From the NCBI RefSeq assembly GCF_026339995.1, contig NZ_JAPEPT010000001.1, positions 186,001 to 250,000 on the forward strand: a DNA stretch of 64,000 bases, given 5' to 3'. The stretch comes from Streptomyces sp. NBC_01481. Lineage in GTDB: Bacteria; Actinomycetota; Actinomycetes; Streptomycetales; Streptomycetaceae. A program made the translations under genes and the position numbers. The notes under the pieces are model-generated. The model ran no database searches. It had not been told where the DNA came from and saw only the letters and a program-made list of their open reading frames with translations. Positions 63,875 to 64,000 of this stretch are shown in pieces. The stretch's first letter is position 1. Every line of letters starts with the position of its first letter.

Positions 63875-64000
63875 ATGGACAGCACCGCACACAGACCGCA
63901 CCTGGCAGAGCTCCAGGTCACCGAGCTCGACCTGGACGGGCCCGACGGAGCCGTCCTGAGCTTCGGCCCCGCGCTGCCCGGCGGCACGCCCGTGCGTGGC
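63875..64000 (+). CDS. Unrecognised gene, 5' part only
   Basis: The ATG at 63875 follows GGGGGAG at four to five bases. The visible 42 codons (MDSTAHRPHLAELQVTELD, then an FGPALPGGTPVRG-like stretch) have no signal peptide, and the window ends. I cannot assign a family. Tight spacing after the CelD-like gene suggests a role in the same surface-glycan pathway. Confidence 0.55.
   Translation, partial: MDSTAHRPHLAELQVTELDLDGPDGAVLSFGPALPGGTPVRG

Overview
The window reads as chromosome-core sequence from a Streptomyces species. Evidence for this is the very high GC content, frequent GTG and TTG starts, stop/start overlaps of four bases, probable leaderless genes, a developmental UUA-reading leucine tRNA (bldA), tandem Rpf/LysM muralytic genes with a cyclic-di-AMP riboswitch, and a conservon (cvn) with a CYP157/CYP154 pair. 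Gene order around eno, divIC, ppx, ndh, cfa and the hut genes matches what I remember of the S. coelicolor core. That is recollection, not a search result.

Layout. 0-4.3 kb: a hybrid histidine kinase (cut at the window start) followed closely by a membrane diguanylate cyclase. 4.5-12.8 kb: secreted HNH lipoprotein, two envelope proteins, an unusual HsdM-like adenine methylase with its own HTH domain, a membrane protein overlapping a Ser/Thr kinase, and a SAM methyltransferase. 12.9-17 kb: a divergent YfhO / GT2 / GtrA set that looks like an envelope-glycosylation system. 17-20.2 kb: SurA-like lipoprotein, a MITE-like element, mazG and a cytochrome P450. 20.2-22.3 kb: two Rpf muralytic enzymes, the second behind a c-di-AMP riboswitch. 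22.5-25.9 kb: eno-divIC-DUF501-ppx. 26-33 kb: type II NADH dehydrogenase with Rex-like sites, cyclopropane synthase, and an FtsX-type ABC transporter. 33.2 kb: bldA. 33.9-41.5 kb: Bax inhibitor-like protein, small proteins, thiolase, repeat-rich DNA with a second MITE-like copy, SGNH hydrolase and cystathionine beta-synthase.

42-54.2 kb: histidine utilisation (hutU, an M20 amidohydrolase, hutF, hutI) together with a MurR/RpiR regulator, a four-gene roadblock/DUF4388 cluster without its own GTPase, and a PLP decarboxylase divergent from hutU. No hutG-type deformylase or hutH is present. The M20 enzyme between hutU and hutF is therefore the best local candidate for the last deformylation step. 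54-57.2 kb: SDR protein, small proteins and an Asp/Glu racemase-like gene. 57.2-62.5 kb: a complete conservon on the minus strand, cvnA-B-C-D followed by a CYP157-type P450 without the ExxR glutamate and a CYP154-type P450, all translationally coupled. 62.7 kb to the end: a CelD-like acetyltransferase and the start of an unrecognised gene.

Two results stand out. The two MITE-like elements each supply the TAG stop of the gene they abut, and one also carries the -35-like half of the mazG promoter. The roadblock/DUF4388 cluster next to the hut genes may be an undescribed GTPase-control module.
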